DNA from: Mycolicibacterium duvalii
Lineage (GTDB): Bacteria; Actinomycetota; Actinomycetes; Mycobacteriales; Mycobacteriaceae
Direction: 5' to 3'
DNA length: 64,000 nucleotides
NCBI RefSeq assembly: GCF_010726645.1
Contig: NZ_AP022563.1
Span: forward strand, 186,001 to 250,000
A program made the translations under genes and the position numbers. Below the pieces are notes generated by a model, which ran no database searches, was not told the DNA's origin, and saw only the letters and a list, made by a program, of their open reading frames with translations. Of this stretch, positions 18,139 through 27,941 are shown piece by piece. Position 1 is the first letter of the stretch. Each line of letters begins with the position of its first letter.

Positions 18139-18534
18139 GTGGTGTTCGAGCGTGGACACGCGTTCCGGCGCGCCTTCTCCTGGCTGCCCTCGCCGTTCGC
18201 CTCGCAGAGCGACTCGCCGGTGGGACCGCGTCAATTCGGCTCGACCGAGCACCTCTCGGTCGAGGCGATCGCGGCCTACGTCGACGGGGAGCTGCGGATG
18301 ACCGCTCATCTGCGTGCCGCGCAACACCTGTCGATGTGCCCCGAGTGCGCCCTGGAGGTCGACGCCCAACGTCAGGCCCGGGAAGTCCTGCGGGACTCCT
18401 GCCCGGTGGCGATGCCGAGCTCACTGCTGGGCCTGTTGTCCCAGATCCCGCACGACATCCCACCGGAGGCCGGACCGGTGGACCCGGCGCAGCTTGCCGA
18501 CGGCGCGCAGCGCGACCGCCGCAAGCGTCGGTAG
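18139..18534 (+). CDS. rseA: Anti-sigma-E factor RseA
   Basis: About 131 residues with the zinc-associated anti-sigma (ZAS) motif HLSMCPEC (HxxxCxxC) at about residues 59-66, preceded by STEHLSVEAIAAYVDGELRM. The start is taken at GTG 18139, since GAGAGGAG lies 5-6 bp upstream; GTG 18142 and ATG 18118 are alternatives. RseA binds SigE under reducing conditions and releases it on oxidation or after phosphorylation and Clp proteolysis (known in M. tuberculosis, Rv1222). It has no membrane segment. It lies between sigE and htrA. Confidence 0.93.
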   Translation: MVFERGHAFRRAFSWLPSPFASQSDSPVGPRQFGSTEHLSVEAIAAYVDGELRMTAHLRAAQHLSMCPECALEVDAQRQAREVLRDSCPVAMPSSLLGLLSQIPHDIPPEAGPVDPAQLADGAQRDRRKRR

Positions 18535-18592
18535 GGTGGATGCGGGTCGACCATCGACGTGCGTCGGCGCTTGCTGACGCCCTGAACAGTAG

Positions 18593-20092
<1,500 letters not shown>

Positions 20093-20094
20093 TC

Positions 20095-20511
20095 GTGTTC
20101 GCCAACGTCGGCTGGGGCGAGATGCTGCTCCTGGTGGTCGCCGGGCTGGTCATCCTCGGTCCCGAGCGGCTGCCCGGGGCGATCCGCTGGACTGCGAATG
20201 CGCTCCGGCAGGCCCGCGATTACATCACCGGGGCGACCAGCCAGCTGCGGCAGGACCTCGGCCCCGAGTTCGAGGACCTGCGGGAGCCGCTGTCGGAGCT
20301 GCAGAAGTTGCGCGGGATGACGCCGCGCGCCGCGCTGACCAAGCACCTGCTCGACGGCGACGACTCGATCTTCACCGGCCGGTTCGACACGCCCCAAACG
20401 CCTCAGAAGCCACAGTCCGGACCCGGTCCGACGCCGGCGCCCCCCGTGACGTCAGCATCGGCGCCGCCCGCTCCGAGTGGGCCTGTACCGTTCGACACCG
20501 ACGCCACCTAG
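20095..20511 (+). CDS. tatB: Sec-independent protein translocase TatB
   Basis: 138 residues. A single N-terminal helix ([20 protein letters not shown]) runs into an amphipathic helix and a Pro/Ala-rich tail, the TatB plan. The conserved FANVGWGEM start and GPERLP hinge are present. TatB forms the TatBC receptor for folded, twin-arginine exported proteins. It begins 2 bp after htrA, so it is cotranscribed with the SigE module as in M. tuberculosis (Rv1224). The GTG start is fixed by the conserved N-terminus. Confidence 0.94.
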   Translation: MFANVGWGEMLLLVVAGLVILGPERLPGAIRWTANALRQARDYITGATSQLRQDLGPEFEDLREPLSELQKLRGMTPRAALTKHLLDGDDSIFTGRFDTPQTPQKPQSGPGPTPAPPVTSASAPPAPSGPVPFDTDAT

Positions 20512-20516
20512 TCACG

Positions 20517-20539
20517 ACGCGGCCGGGTGGCCGCCGCGT
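20517..20539. terminator. Hairpin between convergent tatB and mrp
   Basis: ACGCGGC (20517-20523) and GCCGCGT (20533-20539) form a perfect 7-bp stem with a 9-base loop, 5 bp after the tatB stop in the 52-bp gap between convergent genes. There is no U-run. It is probably a bidirectional terminator of the L-shaped kind common in actinobacteria. Confidence 0.5.
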
Positions 20540-20563
20540 GGTGCGGCCCCGTGCCGGACGGGC

Positions 20564-21691
20564 TCAGCGACCGGCGGGGTCGAGCCCCAGCGACATCCCG
20601 GCCAGGCCACGCTTGCGGCCGGCCAGTGCGTCGGCGATCTTGCGCAACTCGGCGCCTGCAAGCGAATCCGGGGCGCTGAGCACCAGCGGCACCCCGGAGT
20701 CGCCGGCGGAGACCAGGTCGGGATCCAGCGGCACCTGACCCAGCAGCGGCACGTCGGCGCCGACCGCGCGGGACAGGTTCTCGGAGACCTTGCGGCCCCC
20801 GCCCTCGCCGAACATCTTCAGCACCGGACCGTCGACCATGTTCTCGACCACGCCCGCGATGCGCTGGCGGGTCTGGAGCGCGATGGCGCCGGCGCGCTCG
20901 GCGACCTCGGCGGCGGCCATCTGGGGTGTGGTGACGACGAGGATCTCCGCACCCGGAATCAACTGCGCCACCGAGATCGCGATGTCGCCGGTGCCCGGCG
21001 GCAAGTCCAGCAGCAGCACATCCAGATCACCCCAGTACACGTCGGCGAGGAACTGCTGCAGCGCCCGGTGCAGCATCGGGCCGCGCCACACCACCGGGGT
21101 GTTGCCCTGGGTGAACATCGCGATCGAGATCACCCGGACGTCGTGGGCCACCGGCGGCACGATCATCGAATCGACCTGGACCGGGCGGTCTTCGGTGCCC
21201 ATCATGCGCGGCACGGAATGTCCGTAGATGTCGGCGTCGACCACGCCAACGGACAGGCCGCGCGCCGCCATCGCGGCGGCCAGGTTGACCGTGATGCTGG
21301 ACTTGCCGACCCCGCCCTTGCCGCTGGCGACCGCGTACACCCGGGTCAGCGATCCGGGCTGGGCGAAGGGGATGACGGGCTCGCGGGAGTCGCCGCGCAG
21401 CTGGCGACGCAACTCGGCGCGCTGTTCGTCGTTCATCACGTCGAGACTGACCTTGACCGAACCGGTACCCGGTACGTCGCTGACGGCACGGCTGACCTGG
21501 TCGGAGATCTCGGTCTTCTTCGGGCACGCCGCGGTGGTCAAGTAGATCTCGACGTGCACGGAGCCGTCGGGCCCGGCGGTGACGTTCTTGACCATGCCGA
21601 TCTCGGTGATCGGCCGCCGCAGTTCGGGGTCGATCACCTTGCTCAGCGCGGCGCGGACCGCCGATTCCAGGTCACTCGGGGTTGCAGACAT
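20564..21691 (-). CDS. mrp: Iron-sulfur cluster carrier ATPase Mrp/ApbC
   Basis: 375 residues from the ATG at 21691; an in-frame GTG sits one codon upstream. An N-terminal MIP18/DUF59 domain (VRAALSKVIDPELRRPITEI) is followed by the deviant Walker A of the MRP/MinD family, SGKGGVGKSS. DADIYGHS and LLDLPPGTGD (Walker B) follow. The usual CxxC pair near the C-terminus that holds the bridging cluster is not evident, so cluster binding may differ. Equivalent of Rv1229c. The gene for the secreted transglycosylase follows 48 bp upstream on the same strand. Confidence 0.92.
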   Translation of the reverse strand: MSATPSDLESAVRAALSKVIDPELRRPITEIGMVKNVTAGPDGSVHVEIYLTTAACPKKTEISDQVSRAVSDVPGTGSVKVSLDVMNDEQRAELRRQLRGDSREPVIPFAQPGSLTRVYAVASGKGGVGKSSITVNLAAAMAARGLSVGVVDADIYGHSVPRMMGTEDRPVQVDSMIVPPVAHDVRVISIAMFTQGNTPVVWRGPMLHRALQQFLADVYWGDLDVLLLDLPPGTGDIAISVAQLIPGAEILVVTTPQMAAAEVAERAGAIALQTRQRIAGVVENMVDGPVLKMFGEGGGRKVSENLSRAVGADVPLLGQVPLDPDLVSAGDSGVPLVLSAPDSLAGAELRKIADALAGRKRGLAGMSLGLDPAGR

Positions 21692-21739
21692 CACCGGCGA
21701 GTCTAGGCCTCATGACCGCGGTGAATCGAATGCGGGCGC

Positions 21740-23113
21740 TCAGCCCATCGGGCCGGGAGCAGGTCCCAGCGCGGGCGGCATCCCCGCCGGCGGTGCCGCG
21801 GGCTGCGGACCGGGTGCGGGCCCCGGCGCCGGCGGGCCCGCGGGCACCCCGGGCACCGGCGCGATGGCGGGTACCGGTCCGAGGGCGGGCGCCGGTCCGA
21901 GGGCAGGCGCGGGCGTCGCGGCCGGAGCCGGCATGTCCTTGATGCAGAACACGGCGCATTCAGGCTGGGCGGGGGTCTGCACCCACGGCGGCACCCAGGC
22001 GGGCGGCGTCGGCGCGACGGGCGGCGTGGCCTGCGGCGCGGGTGCCGGTCCGGGCAGCGGACCCAGCGACTGACCCGGTACGAAGCCGGGCACGTTGGTG
22101 CTGATCTGGCTGGCCGCGTCGGTGCGGGTCATCAGCGGGATGAGCGAGAGCGGATCGTCGGCGGGCAGGCCGGTGGCGTTACGGGGCAGCCCCGGCCCGA
22201 GGCCCTCCTGGCGGCTCAGGTGACCGGCGACCATTGTCGCGGTGTCGAGTTCGAGTTCGGGCACGCTGCCGGTGATCGGCGGCAGGTCGACGGGCACGAC
22301 GCCGGTGGCGTACGCCGCCGCCCAGGCCAGCACGTTGCGGGTGTAGGCCATCGAGTTGTTGTAGCGCAGGATCGCCGCGATGACGTCGGACTGGTTGCGC
22401 AGGTTGACGTTTCCGCTGCACAGATAGCGGGCGGCGGCCAGCGACGCGTCGAAGACGTTCTGCACGTCGGCCTTGCCGTCGCCGTCACCGTCGGAGGCGT
22501 AGCGCGACCACGTGCCCGGCAGGAACTGCATCGGGCCCATCGCCCGCGCGTAGGTGACCCGGTCGGCGGTACGGCTCTGCACGATGATCTCGTTGCCGGG
22601 CAGCGAGCCGTCCAACGCCGGTCCGTAGATCGGCCGCACCGCGGTGCCGCGGGCGTCGGTGGCTCCGCCGTAGGCGTGCATCGACTCGATGCGGCCGATA
22701 CCGGCCAGCAGGTTCCAGCTGACGCCGCAGTTCGGGTACGCGGTGGCCATCATCGCTTCGGCGTTGCGGTAGGCGGCCAGGGCGGTCGACGGGATGCGCA
22801 GGGTGCCGGGTGCGTTGACGACCGCCGCCGGCGGCGGCGCCGTCGCGCTGGACGCCGCGACACGCATCGGGGCGGGCGGCTTGGCGACGGCCACGACGGC
22901 GGGGCCGGAGAGGTCTTTCTTGGGCTGCGCGACCGCGGCCAGCGGGAGTACCCCCGCGTCGCGGGCCGCGACGGTGGTCGGAGCGGATGCGCCGACGGCG
23001 CCGGCCAGCAGCAGCGGAGTCAGGACCGCGGCGACGCCGACGGCCGGGTTCCGCACTATTCGCCCAGCTCGACTCCTCGCTGCTCCGAGGGTCGATCCCG
23101 CCCGTATGTGCAC
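21740..23113 (-). CDS. Secreted lytic transglycosylase with proline-rich tail
   Basis: 457 residues from a GTG start. A signal/anchor helix (VGVAAVLTPLLLAGAVGASA) lies at about residues 25-45. The SLT-like domain runs from about residue 125 to 270, with the catalytic-type Glu in LLAGIGRIES, the ARAMGPMQFLPGTW motif and ILRYNNSMAYT, as in mycobacterial membrane-bound lytic transglycosylases. The last about 110 residues are Pro/Ala/Gly repeats (PAPALGPAPALGPVPA), probably wall-spanning. It would cleave peptidoglycan glycan strands. Equivalent of Rv1230c. The TTGAG before the start is a weak ribosome site. Confidence 0.86.
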   Translation of the reverse strand: MHIRAGSTLGAARSRAGRIVRNPAVGVAAVLTPLLLAGAVGASAPTTVAARDAGVLPLAAVAQPKKDLSGPAVVAVAKPPAPMRVAASSATAPPPAAVVNAPGTLRIPSTALAAYRNAEAMMATAYPNCGVSWNLLAGIGRIESMHAYGGATDARGTAVRPIYGPALDGSLPGNEIIVQSRTADRVTYARAMGPMQFLPGTWSRYASDGDGDGKADVQNVFDASLAAARYLCSGNVNLRNQSDVIAAILRYNNSMAYTRNVLAWAAAYATGVVPVDLPPITGSVPELELDTATMVAGHLSRQEGLGPGLPRNATGLPADDPLSLIPLMTRTDAASQISTNVPGFVPGQSLGPLPGPAPAPQATPPVAPTPPAWVPPWVQTPAQPECAVFCIKDMPAPAATPAPALGPAPALGPVPAIAPVPGVPAGPPAPGPAPGPQPAAPPAGMPPALGPAPGPMG

Positions 23114-23198
23114 TCAACCGTCCTAGCCGTCGTCGCTTGTGAACCCCGTCACCATACCTATTCGGCATCAGCTGTGTAACAGCAATCGCCGCACGGTC

Positions 23199-23744
23199 TC
23201 AGTCAGTTTTTCGGGTCCGGCGGTCGCCGGGGTCCGGTTTGCTCGTCCCGTCGTCGCCTGTGCCGTCGACGGGACGCAGTTCGGCCAGCAGGTCGCGGAT
23301 CTCGTCGAGTTCACGCCGGAGGTAGTCGCGGGTGGCGACTTCGCCGACGGCCAGGCGCAGGGCCGCCAGTTCGCGGGCCAGATACTCGGTGTCGGCCTTG
23401 GTCTGCTGGGCGCGCCGGCGGTCCTCCTCGAGGGCGACGCGGTCGCGGTTCTCCTGCCGGTTCTGGGCCAGCAGGATCAAGGGTGCCGCGTAGGCGGCCT
23501 GCGTCGAGAACGCGAGGTTGAGCAGGATGAACGGGTAGGGGTCCCACTGCCAGGCGAACGCGCCGATGTTGAGCAGGATCCACACGATGACCACGACGGT
23601 CTGGCCGGCCAGGTAGCGGCCGGTGCCCAGGAAGCGGGCGATGGCCTCGCTGACGCGGCCGACCGCTTCCACGTTCAGCCGGGGGGTCAGGTACCGCGAG
23701 GTCCTCGGGGTGTCGAGGCGGCGCCGGGCCGAGGCGTCACTCAT
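23199..23744 (-). CDS. DUF1003 membrane protein
   Basis: 181 residues. Two adjacent transmembrane helices at about residues 45-90 (TVVVIVWILLNIGAFAW and PFILLNLAFSTQAAYAAPLI) surround the conserved WDPYPF motif that defines DUF1003. The C-terminal half is a long charged coiled coil (ENRDRVALEEDRRRAQQTK). Its function is unknown. It overlaps the MgtE-N/CBS gene by 4 bp (ATGA), and both are conserved neighbours in mycobacteria (Rv1231c-Rv1232c), suggesting a joint role in ion homeostasis (inference). Confidence 0.85.
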   Translation of the reverse strand: MSDASARRRLDTPRTSRYLTPRLNVEAVGRVSEAIARFLGTGRYLAGQTVVVIVWILLNIGAFAWQWDPYPFILLNLAFSTQAAYAAPLILLAQNRQENRDRVALEEDRRRAQQTKADTEYLARELAALRLAVGEVATRDYLRRELDEIRDLLAELRPVDGTGDDGTSKPDPGDRRTRKTD

Positions 23745-25036
23745 GGGGTTCCCTGGCCGGTGACGATGACCGTTTCCGCCTCGCGTTCGCGCCAGTCGTC
23801 GGGCAGCAGGTGGTCGAGGACGTCGTCGACCGACACCGCGCCCAGCAGATGGTTCTCCTCGTCGACGACGGGACCGCACACCAGGTTGTAGGCGGCGAAG
23901 TAGCGGGCGAGCGCGCCGAGCGAGTCCTGGGGGCGCAGGCTGGGCAGGTCGGTGTCGAGGATGCCGCTGACCAGTTCGGCCGGGGGCTCGCGCAGCAGTC
24001 GCTGCAGGTGTACGCATCCCAGGTAGCGGCCGGTCGGGGTCGCGGTGGGGGGGCGTGCCACGAACACCAGGGACGCCACCGCCGGGCTGAGGTCGGGGTC
24101 GCGCACCCGCGCGAGGGCTTCGGCCACGGTGTTGTCTGGTGCCAGCACCACCGGCTCGGAGGTCATCAGCCCGCCCGCGGTGTTGGGGGAGTGGGCGAGC
24201 AGGCGCCGCACATCCTCGGAGTCCTCCGGATCCATCCGGCGCAGCCACTGCTCCGCGTCGGCGGGTGTCATGGTGCCCAGCAGGTCGGCGGCGTCGTCGG
24301 GATCCATCGCCTCGAGCACCTCGGCGGCGCGCTGCGTCGACAGTTGCCGCAGCACGGTGATGCTGTCCTCTTCGGGCAGTTCCTGCAAGACGTCGGCCAG
24401 GCGTTCGTCGTCGAGAGCGTTGACCACCTCGTAGCGCCGTTTGGCGGGCAACTCGCGGATCGCGTCGGCCACCTCGATGGGCCGTTGCCCCTCGAACTGC
24501 TCGAGCAACTGGGCGACCCCCTGGTCGGGCATCGCCAGCCCGGACGGGGTCAAGCCCTGGACATGGTTCCATTCGACGGTGTAGACGTTGCTGCGCCGGC
24601 CCAGTCGGCGCTGCTGGCGGACCGCGACCTTGGTGACCATCCAGTCCCGGGTCCGGGTCTGCTCGATGGCCAGATCCACCACGATGACGTCGACTCCGGC
24701 CAGCTGCTCCAGATCGGGGTCGTCCACCCGCACCCGGGTCTCGAGCACCTGCCCGAGCACCAGCACCTCGCCGGGTCGCTGCGAGAAGCGGCGCAGCGAG
24801 ACGTTGCCGGTCGACAGGGTCACCGCGCCGGGTTCGATCGCCGTGACCCGCAGGATGGGAACGAAAATTCTTCTCCGGCTGAGCAATTCGATGACCAGCC
24901 CGAGCACCCGGGGCTGTTGGCGGATGACACTGATCCCGATGACGACATCGCGCACCCGGCCGATGGACTCCCCGTCAGGGCCCAGCACCACCATGCCCGC
25001 GAGGCGGGCTGCATAGACCCTGTTGACCGACGCCAT
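23741..25036 (-). CDS. MgtE intracellular N-domain/CBS-domain protein lacking the channel
   Basis: 431 residues. An N-terminal PRC-barrel-like segment (GMVVLGPDGESIGRVRDVVI) is repeated in part at about residue 150. The helical MgtE-N domain follows (VNALDDERLADVLQELPEED, AMDPDDAADLLGTMTPADAE), then paired CBS motifs (LMTSEPVVLAPDNTVAEAL, GAVSVDDVLDHLLPDDWRE). In MgtE channels these cytosolic domains sense Mg2+ and close the pore, but no transmembrane domain is present here. It may regulate another protein, possibly the DUF1003 product coupled to it. Only 20 bp separate it from the divergent CitE-like gene. Confidence 0.88.
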   Translation of the reverse strand: MASVNRVYAARLAGMVVLGPDGESIGRVRDVVIGISVIRQQPRVLGLVIELLSRRRIFVPILRVTAIEPGAVTLSTGNVSLRRFSQRPGEVLVLGQVLETRVRVDDPDLEQLAGVDVIVVDLAIEQTRTRDWMVTKVAVRQQRRLGRRSNVYTVEWNHVQGLTPSGLAMPDQGVAQLLEQFEGQRPIEVADAIRELPAKRRYEVVNALDDERLADVLQELPEEDSITVLRQLSTQRAAEVLEAMDPDDAADLLGTMTPADAEQWLRRMDPEDSEDVRRLLAHSPNTAGGLMTSEPVVLAPDNTVAEALARVRDPDLSPAVASLVFVARPPTATPTGRYLGCVHLQRLLREPPAELVSGILDTDLPSLRPQDSLGALARYFAAYNLVCGPVVDEENHLLGAVSVDDVLDHLLPDDWREREAETVIVTGQGTP

Positions 25037-25056
25037 GGTTGTAAAGGGTAGAGAGT

Positions 25057-26019
25057 ATGGACGTGGATAACCGGTATCGACCCCGTCGGACGTGCCTGTC
25101 CGTGCCGGGTAGCAGCATGAAGATGATCCAGAAGGCCAAGGACCTGGCCGCCGACCAGGTGTTTCTCGACCTCGAGGACGCCGTGGCGCCGGACGCGAAA
25201 AGCCAAGCGCGCGTTGCCGTTGCGGGTGCGCTGGCCGAGCCTGGCTGGGCGGGGCAGCTGCGCGGTGTGCGGGTCAACGACTGGACCACGCCGTGGACCC
25301 ACGCCGACGTGATCGACGTGGTGGCACGCGCGGGCGCCCACCTCGACGTGGTGATTCTGCCCAAGGTCACCGACGTCTCCCACGTGCAGGCGCTGGATCT
25401 GTTGCTGACCCAACTGGAAGCCACCCACGGTCTGCCGGCCGGCCGGATCGGGATCGAGGCACAGATCGAGGACGCCCGGGGCCTGACCGCCGTCGACGCG
25501 ATCGCGGCCGGCCCGCGGGTGCAGGCGCTGGTGTTGGGGCCGGGGGATCTGGCGGCCAGCCTGAACATGCGCACGTTGGAGGTGGGCGAGCAGCCTGAGG
25601 GGTATGACCTCGGCGACGCCTACCACCACGTGTGGATGCGCATCTTGATCGCCGCTCGGGCCAACGGCATCGCCGCGATCGACGGGCCCTACGTCAAAGT
25701 GCGCGATGTCGACGGGTTCCGGCGCGTGGCCGGACGGTCGGCTGCGCTGGGCTATGACGGCAAATGGGTGCTGCATCCCGACCAGATCGCCGCGGGCAAC
25801 GAGATATTCAGCCCGCGCCAAGAGGCCTACGACCGCGCCGAGCTCATCCTGGAAGCCTATGAGTGGCACACCTCGCGCGCGGGCGGCGCGCGTGGTGCCG
25901 CGATGCTCGGCGACGAGATGATCGACGAGGCCAGCCGCAAGATGGCGCTGGTGGTCGCCTCCAAAGGCCGCGCCGCCGGAATGCAGCGCACTGGCGAGCG
26001 GTTCACACCGCCCGAGTAG
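25057..26019 (+). CDS. HpcH/HpaI aldolase/citrate lyase beta (CitE)-like protein
   Basis: A 320-residue TIM-barrel enzyme with RTCLSVPGSSMKMIQKA, FLDLEDAVAPDAK (acidic metal ligands), RVNDW, a VVILPKV strand and GIEAQIED. These are hallmarks of the CitE-like/L-malyl-CoA lyase group that cleaves or forms C-C bonds in acyl-CoA thioesters, with Mg2+. C-terminal GYDGKWVLHPDQI is also typical. Which acyl-CoA is used cannot be read from the sequence. M. tuberculosis lacks this gene at the site. It is divergent from the MgtE-N/CBS gene with overlapping promoter space. Confidence 0.85.
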   Translation: MDVDNRYRPRRTCLSVPGSSMKMIQKAKDLAADQVFLDLEDAVAPDAKSQARVAVAGALAEPGWAGQLRGVRVNDWTTPWTHADVIDVVARAGAHLDVVILPKVTDVSHVQALDLLLTQLEATHGLPAGRIGIEAQIEDARGLTAVDAIAAGPRVQALVLGPGDLAASLNMRTLEVGEQPEGYDLGDAYHHVWMRILIAARANGIAAIDGPYVKVRDVDGFRRVAGRSAALGYDGKWVLHPDQIAAGNEIFSPRQEAYDRAELILEAYEWHTSRAGGARGAAMLGDEMIDEASRKMALVVASKGRAAGMQRTGERFTPPE

Positions 26020-26043
26020 ACCCCGCCGGCCCGATCGGGGCGG

Positions 26044-26688
26044 TCAGCCCCCGGCGGCCAGCATCGACAGGCTCACCACCACCGACAACACCAGCGTCAC
26101 CGCGCCGACGGCGATCCCGGCGACGGCGATGCCGTGCCCGGCCTGCCGGGTCTGCTTGATCTGGTTGAGCGCGACGATTCCCAGCACGATGCCGATGATC
26201 GAGCCGATGCCGCAGCACACACCGACGATCGACGCCACCAGCGACCCGATCGCCAGCGGATTCGTGCCTTCCGGTGGCGGCGGACCGTAGCTCCAGTCCG
26301 TACCCGAATAGCCCATCGAGGGCGGATAGCCGCCGGGGGCGCTGCCGTAGGGCGGTGGCGGTGGATAGGACCCGCCGGCGTATCCGCCGGCATCGGGGTA
26401 GGTCGGGGGTCCCTGGTCGCCGTAGGGCGGCGGATATGCCGGGGGCGGCGGGTACGCCGGGGGCGGGAACTCCCCGGAACCTCCGTACCCGCCCGGCGGT
26501 GGGTATCCCGGGGTTGCGAATCCACCGTCGGCCGGGGGTGCACCGTAGGCCGGTGGGGGCGGGTAGTCCGGCGTGGCCGCGGACTGCTCGATCGACGGCG
26601 CTTCGTAGCCCGCCGGTGGCGGTTCGGACCCGCCGGCGGACGATTCGGAAGCGTCGTTTCGGCGTGCGTCGTCGTCCGGACTTGTCAT
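26044..26688 (-). CDS. Proline/tyrosine-rich DUF4190 membrane protein
   Basis: 214 residues. The first about 130 are low-complexity repeats of the PPPPAYPPP/GGY type. Two transmembrane helices follow: LAIGSLVASIVGVCCGIGSI plus IGIVLGIVAL, then IAVAGIAVGAVTLVLSVVVS, with the NQIKQTRQAG turn between them that is typical of DUF4190. Similar proteins are actinobacterial membrane proteins of unknown function with disordered cytoplasmic tails. Equivalent of Rv1233c. It is divergent from the YflT-like gene across 126 bp. Confidence 0.85.
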   Translation of the reverse strand: MTSPDDDARRNDASESSAGGSEPPPAGYEAPSIEQSAATPDYPPPPAYGAPPADGGFATPGYPPPGGYGGSGEFPPPAYPPPPAYPPPYGDQGPPTYPDAGGYAGGSYPPPPPYGSAPGGYPPSMGYSGTDWSYGPPPPEGTNPLAIGSLVASIVGVCCGIGSIIGIVLGIVALNQIKQTRQAGHGIAVAGIAVGAVTLVLSVVVSLSMLAAGG

Positions 26689-26814
26689 GCTGATCAACCT
26701 AGCGTAGGTACCGGGGGCGCGAGGCGGGCCCGATTGCGGGCACCATGTCGGTGTCGGGGTCGTTGGAAAAGCAGTGCAATCGATGCAGGACGCGTACGTG
26801 AAGGAGTGCCGATC

Positions 26815-27342
26815 ATGACCAGCCCGTTCCAGCCAGGGCAGAACCGCGGCGCAGCGCCGGGCGTCCCAGGGTCCGGACAGGGCCGTGCGCCGGGTCTGCC
26901 GACTCCACCGAAGGGATGGCCCATCGGGTCGTACCCGACCTACGCCGAGGCGCAGCGCGCGGTGGATTACCTGTCCGATCAGCAGTTCCCGGTGCAGCAG
27001 GTCACCATCGTCGGTGTCGATCTGATGCAGGTCGAGCGGGTGACCGGCCGGTTGAGCTGGCCCAAGGTGCTCGGCGGGGGCGTGTTGACCGGTGCGTGGC
27101 TGGGCCTGTTCATCGGTCTGATCCTCGGCTTCTTCAGCCCGAGCCCGTGGAGCGCGCTGGCCACCGGGCTGATCGCGGGCGTCTTCTTCGGTCTGATCAC
27201 CTCGGCGGTCCCCTACGCGATGGCCAAGGGCACCCGGGATTTCAGCTCGACGTTGCAGCTGGTGGCCGGCCGCTACGACGTGCTGTGCGACCCGCAGAAC
27301 GCCGAGCGTGGCCGCGATCTGTTGGCACGGCTGCACATCTGA
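26815..27342 (+). CDS. General stress protein (YflT-like) with two transmembrane helices
   Basis: 175 residues, the same length as Rv1234. A disordered N-terminus is followed by GSYPTYAEAQRAVDYLSDQQ and VQQVTIVGVDLMQVERV, the stress-protein-17M fold. Two glycine-rich membrane helices (VLTGAWLGLFIGLILGFF and LATGLIAGVFFGLITSAVPY) form the centre. The role is not known beyond the stress-protein label. The ATG at 26815 has GGAG 12 bp upstream. The SUFU-domain gene starts 2 bp after its stop, so the two are probably cotranscribed. Confidence 0.83.
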   Translation: MTSPFQPGQNRGAAPGVPGSGQGRAPGLPTPPKGWPIGSYPTYAEAQRAVDYLSDQQFPVQQVTIVGVDLMQVERVTGRLSWPKVLGGGVLTGAWLGLFIGLILGFFSPSPWSALATGLIAGVFFGLITSAVPYAMAKGTRDFSSTLQLVAGRYDVLCDPQNAERGRDLLARLHI

Positions 27343-27343
27343 C

Positions 27344-27937
27344 GTGACCGCAGACATCCTGGAGGCGGTCCGCGCTCACCTGGGGGCGCATTTCGCCGTG
27401 GGCGATGACACTGCGCCCGATGAAGCCAGCGTCACCTTCCTGGGGGCCGAGCGGATGGCCATCCTGCGCTTCGCCGACCCCGGTTCGACTGTGGCGCATT
27501 ATGTCTCGCTCGGATGCAGCCGTCATCCGATGGTGGATCCGGGCGAGTTCGTCACCGACCCGGTCCGTGGACCGCGGGCCGAGATCGTCGTCACGCTGCG
27601 CGGCCCGTCGCCGCTGGGATTGGCGCGGTCCGTCGCGATCGTCGCGGCCGCGCCGGCGGTGGAGGGGCTGGTTCTCGAGCCGGACGCGCTGATCGACCTG
27701 GAGACCCCGGTCTGGCAGGATGCGCCGTTCACCGCTTTCCTGTTGGGGCGCAGCGATATCGACGATGTCGCGCTGCCCGATCCGCTGTCACCGGTGGCAG
27801 TGCTCGCCGCGGTCCCGATCACCCCGACCGAGGCGGCGTGGGTGCGGCTCAAGGGTGCCGACGCGATGCGGGAGGCGTGGGAGCAGGACGGGGTGGACGT
27901 GGCAGATCCCCACCGTAGAGCGGCGAGTCCGGCCTGA
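27344..27937 (+). CDS. Suppressor-of-fused (SUFU) domain protein
   Basis: 197 residues from GTG 27344, directly after the preceding stop. The chain matches the SUFU fold: VRAHLGAHF at the N-terminus, VAHYVSLGCSRHPM, RAEIVVTLRG, then a conserved FLLGRSDIDD and a C-terminal PITPTEAAWVRLKGADAM. Bacterial SUFU-domain proteins often accompany toxin-immunity loci, but no toxin is adjacent here. Function is open. The stop lies 4 bp from the convergent corA stop. In M. tuberculosis the trehalose importer lpqY-sugABC begins at this point; here it is absent. Confidence 0.75.
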   Translation: MTADILEAVRAHLGAHFAVGDDTAPDEASVTFLGAERMAILRFADPGSTVAHYVSLGCSRHPMVDPGEFVTDPVRGPRAEIVVTLRGPSPLGLARSVAIVAAAPAVEGLVLEPDALIDLETPVWQDAPFTAFLLGRSDIDDVALPDPLSPVAVLAAVPITPTEAAWVRLKGADAMREAWEQDGVDVADPHRRAASPA

Positions 27938-27941
27938 CCCG

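Noticed and set aside
21740..22140. Repetitive Pro/Ala/Gly stretch considered as PE_PGRS/PPE relic
   Set aside because: It is the in-frame C-terminal tail of the transglycosylase and lacks PE or PPE motifs.
26689..27357. Upstream extension of the DUF4190 gene
   Set aside because: It would be antisense to the YflT-like gene; the ATG at 26688 starts a plausible N-terminus.
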